64,000 nucleotides of DNA, taken from Darksidea phi (Eukaryota; Ascomycota; Dothideomycetes; Pleosporales; Lentitheciaceae). The notes below the pieces were generated by a model. It saw only the letters and a list, made by a program, of their open reading frames with translations, was not told the origin of the DNA and made no database searches. The position numbers were made by a program, and so were the translations under genes. Positions within the stretch are counted from its first letter, which is position 1. The number at the start of each line of letters is the position of its first letter. Below are positions 54,720-64,000 of this stretch, piece after piece. The stretch is taken from the NCBI GenBank assembly GCA_030770425.1, contig JASJFT010000041.1, positions 124,001 to 188,000 on the forward strand, in the 5' to 3' direction.

Positions 54720-55494
54720 GGTTGATCGGCTGGGTGGTGGTGGGTGGTCGAGGTAGACGGGGCTTGGATAGGTTCTGTATCGGATGGGATGTAATTATAG
54801 GATGTAGAGGTCGTCAGCAGGGGTCGTGCACAGATGTGTAGTCAGACTCGGCTACACTTGCCACTTCCCTGCTTTTACATAGAAAGCTCCCTCACTCGAT
54901 TCCGTGCAATGCGTTGGTGAGATAGCATTATGACAATAGAGGACTTCAGGTAGTACCGTTAGCGGTGAAGGCAATTGGTTTTCAGCTTTAACAGTTCTGG
55001 AGCGAAATTCATTCTTTCAGCTTCGTCCAATTACATAGCAGTTTTGGTTATCTAAGACCAGCGTACTACTGTATCCACGTAATACCGGTTTAGATCTTTA
55101 TAGTGGGAGTCTCTTTTGAAGGTCCGCACGAAATACAGTAGGAGTTTGTACACAGTAGAGGTGCTATACCCACACCTTGTACACGACAATAGAAGCTGTA
55201 GAGCTGTACAAAGTGCTGTCGTATCCACGTAGCATATCCCATCTGCCTAGTGGAATTTCTACGGCGCGCAACACCGTGCTTTCGCTTAGATGCCGAGACT
55301 CGGAAGTTCTTGAGAGTGATATATTCCAAAGGCGCTCATCCTCCCTCCGTCCCCTGCAGTATTTCGCTCTCGTATCGCAGCCAGAAGCACTAAGATCGGG
55401 AGATCGTGTGACAAGATGTTGCCCAGGCATATGTTGATCTTGTTTTTGCGACCTCCGCCTGCTACACAGTAACGGAGGCTTTAATGAAGGGGTT
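54720..55494. other. Intergenic with repeat copy B, 775 bp
   Basis: DUF7704 promoter side and the 3' flank of the next gene. It holds copy B of the short dispersed element at 55089-55132, enclosed by a 9-bp inverted repeat, and duplicated GTATCCACGTA words at about 55071 and 55210. No gene seen. Confidence 0.5.
55066..55141 (-). mobile_element. Short dispersed element, copy B, within an inverted repeat
   Basis: The core at about 55089-55132 on the minus strand starts CGTGCGGACCTTCAAAAGAG and aligns with copies A and C over 43 positions, with one single-base gap. It sits between CTACTGTAT (55066-55074) and ATACAGTAG (55133-55141), perfect 9-bp inverted arms, rather than direct repeats. The flank may have been rearranged, or may be coincidental. 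Confidence 0.5.
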
Positions 55495-55998
55495 TCATAG
55501 TTCCATGCGACTTGCGACATCACGACGGCTGTCCTGCAGACCTGCTTGCTCGGTTCTACTCGATTGGAGCCCATGCCTCTTCCATGGACCGATTAAGGGA
55601 TGTAGGAACGTCCCGTAGTGTTGGCCGCTTAGGAAGGTCCAGGACGATCCACGTTGGAATTGCTCGATAGCTTCATGGAGGATTTGCTTGTTGGCGAGGA
55701 ACCATGGTGCCGGTGCTTCAGGATCAGGAGTGTGTTTGAAGCCAGGCATTGTGACACGGTATCCGTGAGTCGATGGAATCTCATATTCAACTCTGAACTC
55801 GTGGGTCATGTAAATGATGGTGAATGGCAGTGTGGTGCGCCATATTTCGTGGTAGCAGAGGTCGCGGATCTCACGTGGTAGTTGGAAAAAGGGCGAGATT
55901 GGGAAGTTGCCGCCAGGATCTTCTAATTTGTGGCGCTTGAAGTCCAAGACTTGGTGTTGGGCTGGTTCGGATATCTCCAGTTTCCGTTTTGGTGACAT
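55495..55998 (-). CDS. Unknown short protein with F-box/2EXR-like start
   Basis: A single exon of 167 aa. After a basic N-terminus it has SPFFQLPREIRDLCYHEIWR, which resembles the LPxE(I/L)Rxx(I/C)Y opening of fungal F-box and 2EXR-type domain proteins, and then FLANKQILHEAIEQFQRGSSW, a typical second block (x-N-K-Q-I-x-x-E). The last 30 residues are charged and unlike the family, so the gene may be truncated or carry an unrecognised 3' intron. Such genes expand in Dothideomycetes, often without known function. Confidence 0.6.
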   Translation of the reverse strand: MSPKRKLEISEPAQHQVLDFKRHKLEDPGGNFPISPFFQLPREIRDLCYHEIWRTTLPFTIIYMTHEFRVEYEIPSTHGYRVTMPGFKHTPDPEAPAPWFLANKQILHEAIEQFQRGSSWTFLSGQHYGTFLHPLIGPWKRHGLQSSRTEQAGLQDSRRDVASRMEL

Positions 55999-56668
55999 GA
56001 TGTCTTATGGCGCGACGGAAGTGTAATAATGAGTTGGTAGTTATAAGTTGAAGAGATCGAAGTAACGAAGGAGAGTCGCTCAACGTAAAGGATGCAATGT
56101 AGTCGCGACGGAACTATCGTGTCTAAACACGGAGTAAGTAGGGGACTGCGTGTTCCGGAGAAGGAGGCGGGGTTGCTGATTAAGAAAGCTGACGCTCAGC
56201 AGCAAACGTAGGTTCAACCGACCCAACACCCGTCTCAGTCAACCCGCCTTATCCATGCTGCAAACTCGGTTCGTTATCCTGCACCATATAAATAGATAAA
56301 ACAGAACGCTTGTCTCTTCTCTATGTTATCGTCAATGTGCTTATCTCACGACTCTCTCCACTTTTGCGATATCCCCTATACACATGCAGACCCCCACACC
56401 CCAGACACATGCCTCGTCAGGGGGTCTAGTCTGGACGGACTCGCATAACTACTAGTCTTAAGCCCTCCGCGCAACTTAGGACAGGGCTACTGATCATATC
56501 TCCAGCGAACCAAATAGTGTGACGGCTGGCCGCAGCCGTCACCTATGTACAACGTTGCTCAAAGCTATATATATTAAGTGCATATCCTCCGAACTAGACT
56601 TCTCGATGCTCTTGTAAACCCTTCTCCGCATTTCAGCTATCTCGCTTCTGTCTATCAGTGCACGTTGC
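55999..56668. other. Divergent promoter region before the MFS pseudogene
   Basis: A 670-bp region shared by a minus-strand gene and the plus-strand transporter relic. It holds the palindrome at 56519-56542 and a TATA-like TATATATATT at 56566-56575. No gene seen. Confidence 0.55.
56519..56542. promoter_or_regulatory. Palindromic operator-like site (10+4+10), CGG-N4-CCG
   Basis: GTGACGGCTG (56519-56528) and CAGCCGTCAC (56533-56542) are perfect inverted arms around GCCG. The site contains CGGCTGGCCG, i.e. CGG-N4-CCG, a half-site arrangement used by Zn2Cys6 regulators. It lies about 130 bp before the transporter ATG, and TATATATATT follows at 56566. Confidence 0.5.
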
Positions 56669-58220
56669 ATGGCGAGTACCTTGCACAACGACAATGACGT
56701 GGGGAAGGATATCCCAGGAACCGTTCATTTGGTCGATCTTCCGGGTACGATAAGCGCGCGACATGCAGAAGGAGGCCAGAAAGACGTTATTCTCGTTCCA
56801 TCGCCGTGTTCAGATCCGGATGACCCACTCAACTGGTCGCCATCTAGGAAGGCGTTAAGCACGACTTGTATGTGTATATATACGCTCATGGTCGGCATCG
56901 CTAGCGCTGCGATTTACTCAGTCTTCGTGCCGATTAGCCGGGAGACTGGGCTGACTCTGAATGATCTCAACCAGGGCACCGGGTTTATCACAAGTTACAT
57001 TAACCAGGATCATAGCTGACACACAACAGCTATATGTTCCTCTTCTTCGGATGGGGGTGTCTCGTATGGCAGCCGTTAGCGCTGCATTTTGGAAAACGAC
57101 CAGATTATCTTCTCTCCATTCTCGCAACTCTTGCAACTCATGTCTGGGCTCCACATACAAAGACCAACAGCCAATGGATTGCAAACAAGATTGTGCAGGG
57201 CTTTGCCGGATCTCCTATTGAGAGTCTGCTTGAGATCAGCATCACCGATATATTGGGTTATACGGGCTTCTACTTGCTGGTAGTAGTTTCTTCGCTCCGG
57301 TCATCGCCGGGTTCATTGCAGACGCCCAAGGATGTCAATGGGTTCTGGTATGTGTGCAACCCACTCTGTCTGTTCGGTATATCAATTTGATGTAGTACTG
57401 GTGTGCCATTTTTAACGGCATCAGCTTCATCTTTCTCTTCCTCTTCAGGGAAGAAACGGACTTCACCCGCCACCAAGCCGGCACTCCACCAGAAGCCCAC
57501 ACTCTGACCAAAGCCTCAGACGCGGAAAAGTCCACTTCACTACGGCATACACCTCCCTCTCAGAATTACAAAAACAAGACGTACTTCGACAAAATCATAC
57601 TCCTCCAAGCTTCGACGCCGGCTTCTCATACGGTTCAAACCTCGTTTGGTTTAATGTTCTTAATGCCACCACGTCACTCATTCTGGGCGGTACATACGCC
57701 AGCATGGTTAGCGCGGCGTACGTTTCCCCACTCATTGGCTTAGCGCTAGGTGCAGCGTACACGGGCTGGGTGGCATGGAATCCGAGCACCGGCTCTGGCT
57801 CTTCGTCCCATCTCTCCTTCTCATTCCGTTTGGCCTCATCCTATGGGGTGTCGGCGCAGCACATCATGTCCACTGGTCCAGCCCGGTCTTCGCCATGGGT
57901 GTGGTAGCCATGACAGTTACACTCGGTCTCCAACTCTCTATCGCGTACTGCATTGACTCCTACCGTGCGCTCTCTGGCGAGGCTATCATCACAGTCATTT
58001 TGATACGCAACACGATGAGCTTTGCAATTGGGTATGGAATCACGCCGTGGGTTACGGATATGGGGTTGCAAAACTGCTTTATTACCGCGGTTTTGTGGGA
58101 TTGGCACAGGTTTGTACTATCTTCTTGATGATTTGGTATGGGAAGGTTTTGGGGGCAAAGAGTGTGTAGAGGTATGGGACGTATGTTGAGGCTATGGCTA
58201 AGAGCGGGATGGTGTATTGA
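56669..58220 (+). pseudogene. Decayed MFS (DHA1-type) transporter
   Basis: Clear remains of a 12-TM fungal drug/H+ antiporter-like transporter. The ATG and the first membrane segments are intact (DDPLNWSPSRKAL, YMFLFFGWGCLVWQPLAL, WIANKIVQGFAGSPIESLLE), with good introns at 56983-57029 and 57348-57395. Lesions: (1) at 57254/57255 the frame shifts and the conserved segment after TDI is missing, consistent with a deletion of about 16 bp; (2) near 57600-57620 the segment leading into the second half is missing and the frame changes; (3) near 57770 an inter-helix loop is lost with another frame change; (4) near 58090-58095 a one-base shift; (5) TAG at 58167-58169 in the restored frame. The other frames still read well (SLLLIPFGLILWGVGAAHH, ITPWVTDMGLQN), so decay looks recent. 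Confidence 0.88.
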
Positions 58221-58816
58221 AAATCGTGGGCGGGCGTGATGGCTGCGTGATAAGTATATATTGTGCGAGAAGTCGTCAAATCTTTGGGTTGGGCCAGGGT
58301 GCGCCAAATGCTTTTCGATTGTAACGAGTTCTTGCATGAGTTTTTCTCAGGCTGTGGACCCGACAAGATTTGTGTTTGTTACAAGCTTCATGTTTGCGAC
58401 GGGAACCTGACCATCAGTGGAGGATCAACCCGCTGGGGATTCGTTCTCTGAGGGCCCTCTGATGGACTCGTGTCAATGAAAACGTTCGCATGCACGTCGA
58501 CATAGCCCAAACGTAAACTTGGTATTGAGGATTTTGATTGCTTCCTGTGAGTAATTGGACCCCGCTCGATGTTCATTTCACAGCAAAGTCCGCGCATATA
58601 GGTCGTGATGACTCGTGCGGACCTTACAAAAGAGGACCCTACTGTGCAAATCCAAACAAATAGGTCGTGATGGCAATTCCTTCAGCGAAGTTTCCAGACC
58701 ATATCCCTTTCTCTATCCATGTCGTATCAGCATGCTAAACGCATGGGGACCGACTACGTATCAACTCCTACTCGGTGCTAGGATGGTTACTAGCTTGTCA
58801 AAGAATCGAAAGTTTA
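58221..58816. other. Intergenic with repeat copy C
   Basis: A 596-bp region between the transporter relic and the 3' end of the minus-strand unknown gene. It holds copy C of the short dispersed element at 58598-58672. No gene seen. Confidence 0.5.
58598..58672 (+). mobile_element. Short dispersed element, copy C, with perfect 13-bp direct repeats
   Basis: The core at 58611-58659 (49 bp) contains CGTGCGGACCTTACAAAAGA and ends CAAATCCAAACAA. It is flanked on both sides by ATAGGTCGTGATG (58598-58610 and 58660-58672), a perfect 13-bp direct repeat, as expected of a target-site duplication. The A-rich 3' end recalls retroposed sequences. Confidence 0.65.
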
Positions 58817-60942
58817 CTACCATTTTTGGCCAGTCGTCTGCTGCCACACGCCGACTAGCCTCGAGCGCTTTAACTCAGGAAACTTCTCTCTGTGCTCGAA
58901 CGCCACACGCCGAAGGATCTTCTCTAGTTTTGCCCGCTTTATCATATTTTTCATACATCCCTTTTTCTGTTGCAAGATCGAGACAATTAGGGTAGAAAGC
59001 CTCGTTATTGGTAGACGGCGAAGGAACTGGGAAGGTTCAGTACTTTCAAGAGTGAGCAGGGCTGAAAACTTTACCTCTGGATAACCTCGGAGCCTCAATG
59101 ACTCTATGATACCGTTTTTCACTGTCTCGGCGTATCCCTCACTTAAAGGGAGTGCTTCGTCGTATAGAAGATCTAGAACTTGATGATTGCACTAGGAATC
59201 AATTAATAATATGTTTCGACAGAGCTGAATTCAGGTTCAATACTGACGGGCATAATATTGACGAAAAAGAGAGCATCTGCACTGAGTTCAGAGAAGGCAG
59301 TGGGATTTGCAATTACCCAGTCTTGGATTGTCTCCTCCATAGAGTCTCTGAGCCTCTGTTTATTCGCTCTATTCAATGCACGATGCAAACTCTGCTTCGT
59401 ATATTTCTGGGTGGTACCATCAAACCTCTGCATATCAATAGCCTGTGGAAAGTTAGGGAGTACGCATCAAGTTCCTTGAGACACTTACATCTACCGATAC
59501 TCGCTTGTTGAGATTATCCATAATGACTTGCGTAGCGCTGAAACGGTTTCCTAAGTGTATACGTGCTCGTCCCCAAAGCAAGTTAATTACGGGCGTATCA
59601 TCGTTAGTGGTAACCTCGTCGGATCCATCGGACGCTCCGCCAGTCGCGATGTGCGCTTCTTCCAAGTCAGCAACGTTCTCTCGCTTGATATTGACCTGAG
59701 ATGAGCCATCCACGGGAACGGGGTTGGCTACTACTCCAACGACACCTGAACCAAGACTGTCCTGCTGCCTCCCTGCAGTCCCGTTTTCGTAATCTCTCAA
59801 GCGTTGTGGGCGTCGAGAAGTAGGCGCGGGAGTGGCACGAGCGATATATCTTCCATGAGCTGAGCTTTCTGGCGAGACGCGTTCCAGCATGGTGATATCT
59901 CCTCCGTTGAGTTTCCGGAAGCTGTCTGCCCACTGTTCGTATTCTCCATCCGACATATCGACGAGGATGGACTGGATCTTCACCCGAATGTCTTTTTTCC
60001 TTGCCAATGATCCAAGCTCCTGCTGTACCACCGGAAGTGCGTGGTACGCGAAAAGATCTGATATCCTCTTGAAGATGCCGGGAATGCCATCCACGGTGAG
60101 AGCCTTCGAGTCTACATCCCAACGCCATGATTTCGATACCTTTCTCTCCTTGTTCATGGGAGCTTTGTTCTGATTAGTCGAAGCTGGTCCGTCAACGTTA
60201 ATAGGCTGCAACGTTCCAGTCTCATACAGATGTTCACTGTTCTCATCCACCTTGTCTTGCTGTTTCCCCTTCTTAGCCTTAGAGCTGTGCTTTGACTTCT
60301 TGTCCTGCTTCCTTCTCTTCTCCACCTCTTCCCGGGGCGTAATGGCTTCATCCTTAGAGGACTCACCCGCTCCATCGTAGCTTTCTAAAGTGTCTTCGGC
60401 GATCTTCGATGCGCCACTCATAGCTTCGGAGCTTAGCCTCCGTTCGTGCAAGGCTCGGCTTGCATCCGCTACTGCCGATATGGCGCTCTCGAGCTTCTCT
60501 GGAGTGTCAGTATACTGAGCTAGCATCCACGCCACTTGCTGTACCATGATTGATGGAAAGATGCTCCTCATCCTATCGATGTTCTCCCGAGGTGCTCCCT
60601 CTTGTTGCATATGGCTTGCGATTACCTCGACGCCGAGCTCGTCTAGTATAGTTTGGGGGAAGCAGATCTGAGCCAGGCCTTGGACTGCTTCTTCAAAGAC
60701 TTCATCCGCTACTTTAAGGCTGGATGAGATGACCTTCAGACGGAACCGGTAGTCTGTGCTCGTGGGAAGGGCACTCCCGCTGCCGGGGTTATTATTGCTT
60801 GTTGCTGTCGCAGACAACTGACGGGTCCGCTTGTGAGAGGCCTCAGCACGGCCCGGCGATGCCGACTTCTACCCCATGTCAGTACAAGTCAGCTCACAGA
60901 GCGGGCCTGACTTACCTTTCGCTTCCTCACTCGGCCTGGCAT
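58817..60942 (-). CDS. Unknown 640-aa basic/charged protein
   Basis: The minus-strand gene starts with a nine-codon exon (60942-60916, MPGRVRKRK), intron 60869-60915 (GTAAGT...GGTAG), then a long exon 60868-59489 and exon 59442-59248. I propose exons 59191-59075 and 59026-58817 over introns with donors GTCAGT and GTAAAG. Without the GTCAGT intron the protein ends at 59203. An alternative last splice reads another frame ending at 58875. The N-terminal 120 residues look folded and helical (DYRFRLKVISSSLKVADEVFE, ILDELGVEVIASHMQQEG). The middle is Lys/Glu-rich and disordered (KRRKQDKKSKHSSKAKKGKQ). A later folded block has WRWDVDSKALTVDGIPGIFKR. The basic N-terminus suggests a nuclear protein. 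I do not recognise the family. Confidence 0.65.
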
Positions 60943-61428
60943 TCTGCGCTATTGTGGATCGCGAGCGTTAGCTAACAGAAAGGTTCAGTGTTTGGTCAAG
61001 CGGACAAGAGGCGGTTAGTGGGCATTGACAAACGCCGGCAGGTGCAGAGTAGTCGCAATCACGACGAGGGCGCCACAAACGCGTCGTCACGTGCACCGTC
61101 ACTGGGTCAACAGTTAAGGTCAGAACCCAGCGTACAGAGAGAGGAAACTTCTAACGCCTAAAACCTTGTGTAGGCTGAGACGCCAGTACATTAGCGTCTC
61201 GGCTCACTACAATTCCGCAATACTGTGGCAAAGTAGCAGGTTGCAGTGACAGCTCACGTTCACCGCGGGAAAAGAGCTCAGACATTGCCAAGACTCTCGT
61301 CAGCCAATCATCCCAAGTTCGAAGTTTCCGAAAAACTTATAGATACGCATCAACCCCCCCACGCCTCACGACGACATTATGCTTTTTCGCCTTTCCACCA
61401 CTAAAGTCGCCATCATCATTGTCGAGAA
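60943..61428. promoter_or_regulatory. Divergent promoter with MCB and E-box words
   Basis: A 486-bp 5' region shared by the unknown nuclear-type gene (-) and the Dnt1-like gene (+). ACGCGT at 61079-61084 and CACGTG at 61088-61093 stand almost side by side. These are the MBF core and the canonical E-box; use is inferred. Confidence 0.4.
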
Positions 61429-64000
61429 ATGGCAGTTCCAAATGTGCGCATGCGACTAACTGTCGAGGTCCTCGCCCTTCGCGCCGAAAATGCCCACGGC
61501 CCACACCAAGCTGCCGCAATGGCGGCGTTCAAAGGTAGAAAGTTCGCGCTGCCAGTTCAGTTGGACCATACCTTTGAGCAAGTGTGGCGCCAAATTGAAG
61601 AGCGCTACAAGCGGAACTACCTGGACCCCATCCAAGCCGCGTAAGTAGCTCTACTCGCGCATCGTTTGTGTTGGCCATTGACACCTCGTACAGGTGCTTC
61701 ACGATCAAGAAGTTGCAAGATGCCTATGATTGCGATCTCGACTTGAGCGACACCGTCGGCGACATATTCGAAGGCGAAACCGACATCCAAATGCGCATGA
61801 TTAAAGTTGTGCCGAGCTTCATCAACCGCGATTTCTCTATGCCCATAACCTCCAACCTCCGTCCCATTAGCGCTCCGAAGCGAAACCAAGAAATAGACGA
61901 GGAACGGACAAGCAAGCGAAGGCGCCTAGAGGAGGAGCAGCGCGAGCTCATGGACCTTGATCCGATCCGCGACCGGCCAGTGGTTTCGACCGAATCGGAC
62001 CGCGGTGGAGAGGCAGATGTTGAGGGAGCGAACGTGCGAATACAGACCGAAAGAGATCGATCTAGAAGATCCAAAACGGGCAATTCCCTCGTTTTCGTCG
62101 AGAACTGGCAGACAGGCAATCAGGAGTTTGGCACTCGGGTAAAGGAGGAGTCTCCCGAACTTGGTTTGCCGCCTCCGCGCGCCATCCCGGAGAGTCCCGG
62201 GCAAATTTTCAAAAAGCCCCTCTTACCAGCGTCCGAACAATCTCCAGCTGTCCGTCAGCATACACGCTCTCCCGCAAGAACCCCTCGGCAACCGTTAAAC
62301 GAGACTCGTCTGCAGCGATTCACGGATAGGGACCATGACGAGCAAGCAATCGGCGAGCACACGGGCATGGGGAGCGAGCATGCGCAAGATGGCTTGGACC
62401 CTACCCCTTCACCACATGAAGATCCCCGGGAAGCAGCTATTCACGAGTCCCCAGAGTCGACCCCAGAACAAGTCGAGACCGTTGCGTCACCGAGCGGTTC
62501 AATAGTGGAGAGGTCATATAGAACGCCTAGCTCTCCGCCGTTCATGAAACCACAATCGAAGCCTCCCACCACCTACACTCGGTCACCGAACATCATTGCA
62601 AGAGATACCAGTCTCCTCAACAGCTCGCGGCCGCATTCAACAAGTGCTCAGGGGAAACAAAATGAACAGAGCAGCACACAACAATTACGGGGCAGCAAAG
62701 CTTACCTATTCCAAGTTGCCAAGACAGATGAGATAGAGTCAACGCCCCAGCAGGATAATACATTTGCCTCTAGGCGTGGCATATCCGTTGAAGATGCGGA
62801 CGCCATGATGAAAGAGGCAGAAGGATTTGCAAATGGCACTCCCGCTCCAGGAAGAAGTGTTGCACCAAAGCCGAAAAAGGCCGGTTCTCTCAGCAAACCA
62901 AGACAGTTAGCTTATACTATGCCTCGCACACCGAAGACGGCCATAGGACGCACAGACCCAGAGGCGAGGAGCAAGAGTAACTCAACGCCTGCTTCAACGG
63001 ACTCGGGTGGGGCGTCCGGGGTCTCTTCGAATGTGCAGGCTGGCACGGTCAGTCTCTATCGGAGATCTATCAGAGTTACGTCACCCAAGGTGCTAATACC
63101 AAAGAAGGCCAGACCAATGTCTCCTGGTCGCCGAGTGCAGGCGACTTCGGGCGCAGAAGAGACACTTGACCTAGACTCGCATCGTGTGGTCAGTGGCATA
63201 CCGCCACGGCCAAGTCCTATGAACGGCACAGGCGACTCTTCAGAGTTTGCGACCCCTCCCCAGAAAGATCCGACCACCTCGGTCAAGGAGCATGCTGCAC
63301 CCCGAAGAACACCTGTCCCGCTTCCAGAGAATGTGAGACATTTCCAAAAACCAGATCTCTCACGGTCGCAGCAAGTACCTGTTCCAAGACAGGACTTGCA
63401 GAAGTCTCAGAAGTCAGCTAAGCCCGCGAAACCTTTGCGAGAGACTAAAGCGAGGGGAAGTACGAAGAAAAAACTTGTCGTCGGCGATGACGTAGAGTTG
63501 CCCGTTAACGGAAACACAACTTTGGCGAACAATGACATCCCCTTAGAGGTTGGTAAGAAACTTCAGGATCCAGGAGACAGCACGTCTGAGCAACAGCTAC
63601 GTGAAGCAAACCCTTCCAAAAGAACTGTGCGCAAAAGCGAGGTACCGTTACCAAATAATATCAAACATCTTGAGGAACCTGCAAAGACAATAAAAAGCAA
63701 GAGTGAGGCATCTACGGTCAACAAAGCTCCAGTTCTTCCCAAAAGACGTGGGCGTCCACCAAAGAATGCCAGCGCTGCCCCCGTTTCCACAGCGCCGGTT
63801 CCTAGCTCTGCACCCATTTCCACAGACAAAAAGAGCTCTGCTCCTCGGAAGACAGCGAAGGCAGCAACTACCAAGCCTGCTGCGGTGCCTATTATAGCCA
63901 ACGGTAAAGCTGACAATCCTATCGTATTGTCTAGTGGAGGTTCGTCATCGAATTATTCTGGTGCAGAGAAGGGTGTGGCAGAGGCTGCAGAAGCACCAAT
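61429..64000 (+). CDS. Dnt1/Net1-like nucleolar protein (3' truncated by window)
   Basis: Exon 61429-61640, intron 61641-61693 (GTAAGT...TACAG), then an open frame from 61694 beyond the window end; 839 residues are visible. The N-terminal 110 residues are an ordered ubiquitin-like-type domain, RLTVEVLALR...FALPVQLDHTFEQVWRQIEERYKRNYL, FTIKKLQDAYDCDLDLSDTVGDIF, which matches the N-terminal domain of fungal nucleolar Dnt1-like proteins. In yeasts Net1/Dnt1 hold Cdc14-type phosphatase and act at rDNA. The remainder is long, disordered, Ser/Pro/Lys-rich, with many SP/TP sites and an AT-hook-like KRRGRPPKN near residue 790. The family call rests on the N-terminal block. Confidence 0.75.

Noticed and set aside
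54131..58672. Short dispersed element read as introner-like intron
   Set aside because: The copies lie outside coding regions, lack a clear CTRAY branch point, and only copy C can be framed by GT...TAG. The retroposed reading fits better.
1..64000. CRISPR arrays, bacterial operons, insertion sequences or viral genes
   Set aside because: No regularly spaced repeats, no prokaryotic start/ribosome-site pattern, and no transposase, integrase or viral protein. Spliced genes throughout mark a fungal nuclear genome.

Overview
The window looks like nuclear DNA of a filamentous ascomycete (Pezizomycotina; Dothideomycetes is my guess and is not proven). Genes carry many short introns, almost all 42-110 bp, with GT donors, CTRAY-like branch points and AG acceptors. 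The gene set includes a velvet regulator (VelB), an RRM-YTH protein, a DUF7704 protein and a Pho80-like cyclin. There are no bacterial operons and no convincing tRNA, rRNA or CRISPR. Start codons were placed on ATG, and exons were joined by hand from splice signals and reading phase, so exon boundaries are predictions.

Layout. 0-4.5 kb: 3' part of an ArfGAP/UBA protein of the Gts1 type, a small one-TM protein, and a TA-rich patch that resembles a RIP-mutated relic. 4.5-18 kb: genome maintenance and signalling, with MSH3 (-), a small Cys/His protein (-), CDC6 (+) and the nine-exon PI 4-kinase STT4 (+). 20-28 kb: acyltransferase-3 membrane protein (+), ATG5 (-), an unknown protein (+), a small stress-type protein (-), a CobW/COG0523 GTPase (+) and a family-16 methyltransferase (-). 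28-36.5 kb: an unknown acidic protein (+), CSA/Ckn1 WD40 repair factor (-), a possible Rrn9-like protein (+), MND1 (+) and the Hel2/ZNF598-type E3 ligase (+). 37.8-49.7 kb: velB (+) behind a long G/C-skewed leader, an RRM-YTH m6A-reader candidate (-), a Bem46-type hydrolase (-) and proteasome subunit beta1 (+), separated by two gene-free stretches of about 3 kb. 50.5-61 kb: Pho80-like cyclin (+), prolyl 4-hydroxylase-like oxygenase (+), DUF7704 protein (-), a short unknown protein (-), a decayed MFS transporter (+) and a 640-aa unknown protein (-). 61.4 kb to the end: 5' part of a Dnt1/Net1-like nucleolar protein (+).

Most genes are housekeeping: mismatch and transcription-coupled repair, replication licensing, meiotic recombination, phosphoinositide signalling, autophagy, ribosome quality control and proteasome. 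Many are arranged as divergent pairs sharing promoters of 0.2-0.6 kb. The least ordinary stretch is 54-59 kb. It holds three copies of a roughly 45-bp dispersed sequence, two of them flanked by direct repeats like target-site duplications. It also holds an MFS transporter pseudogene with at least five lesions behind an intact 10+4+10 palindrome. These are the best candidates for something undescribed.
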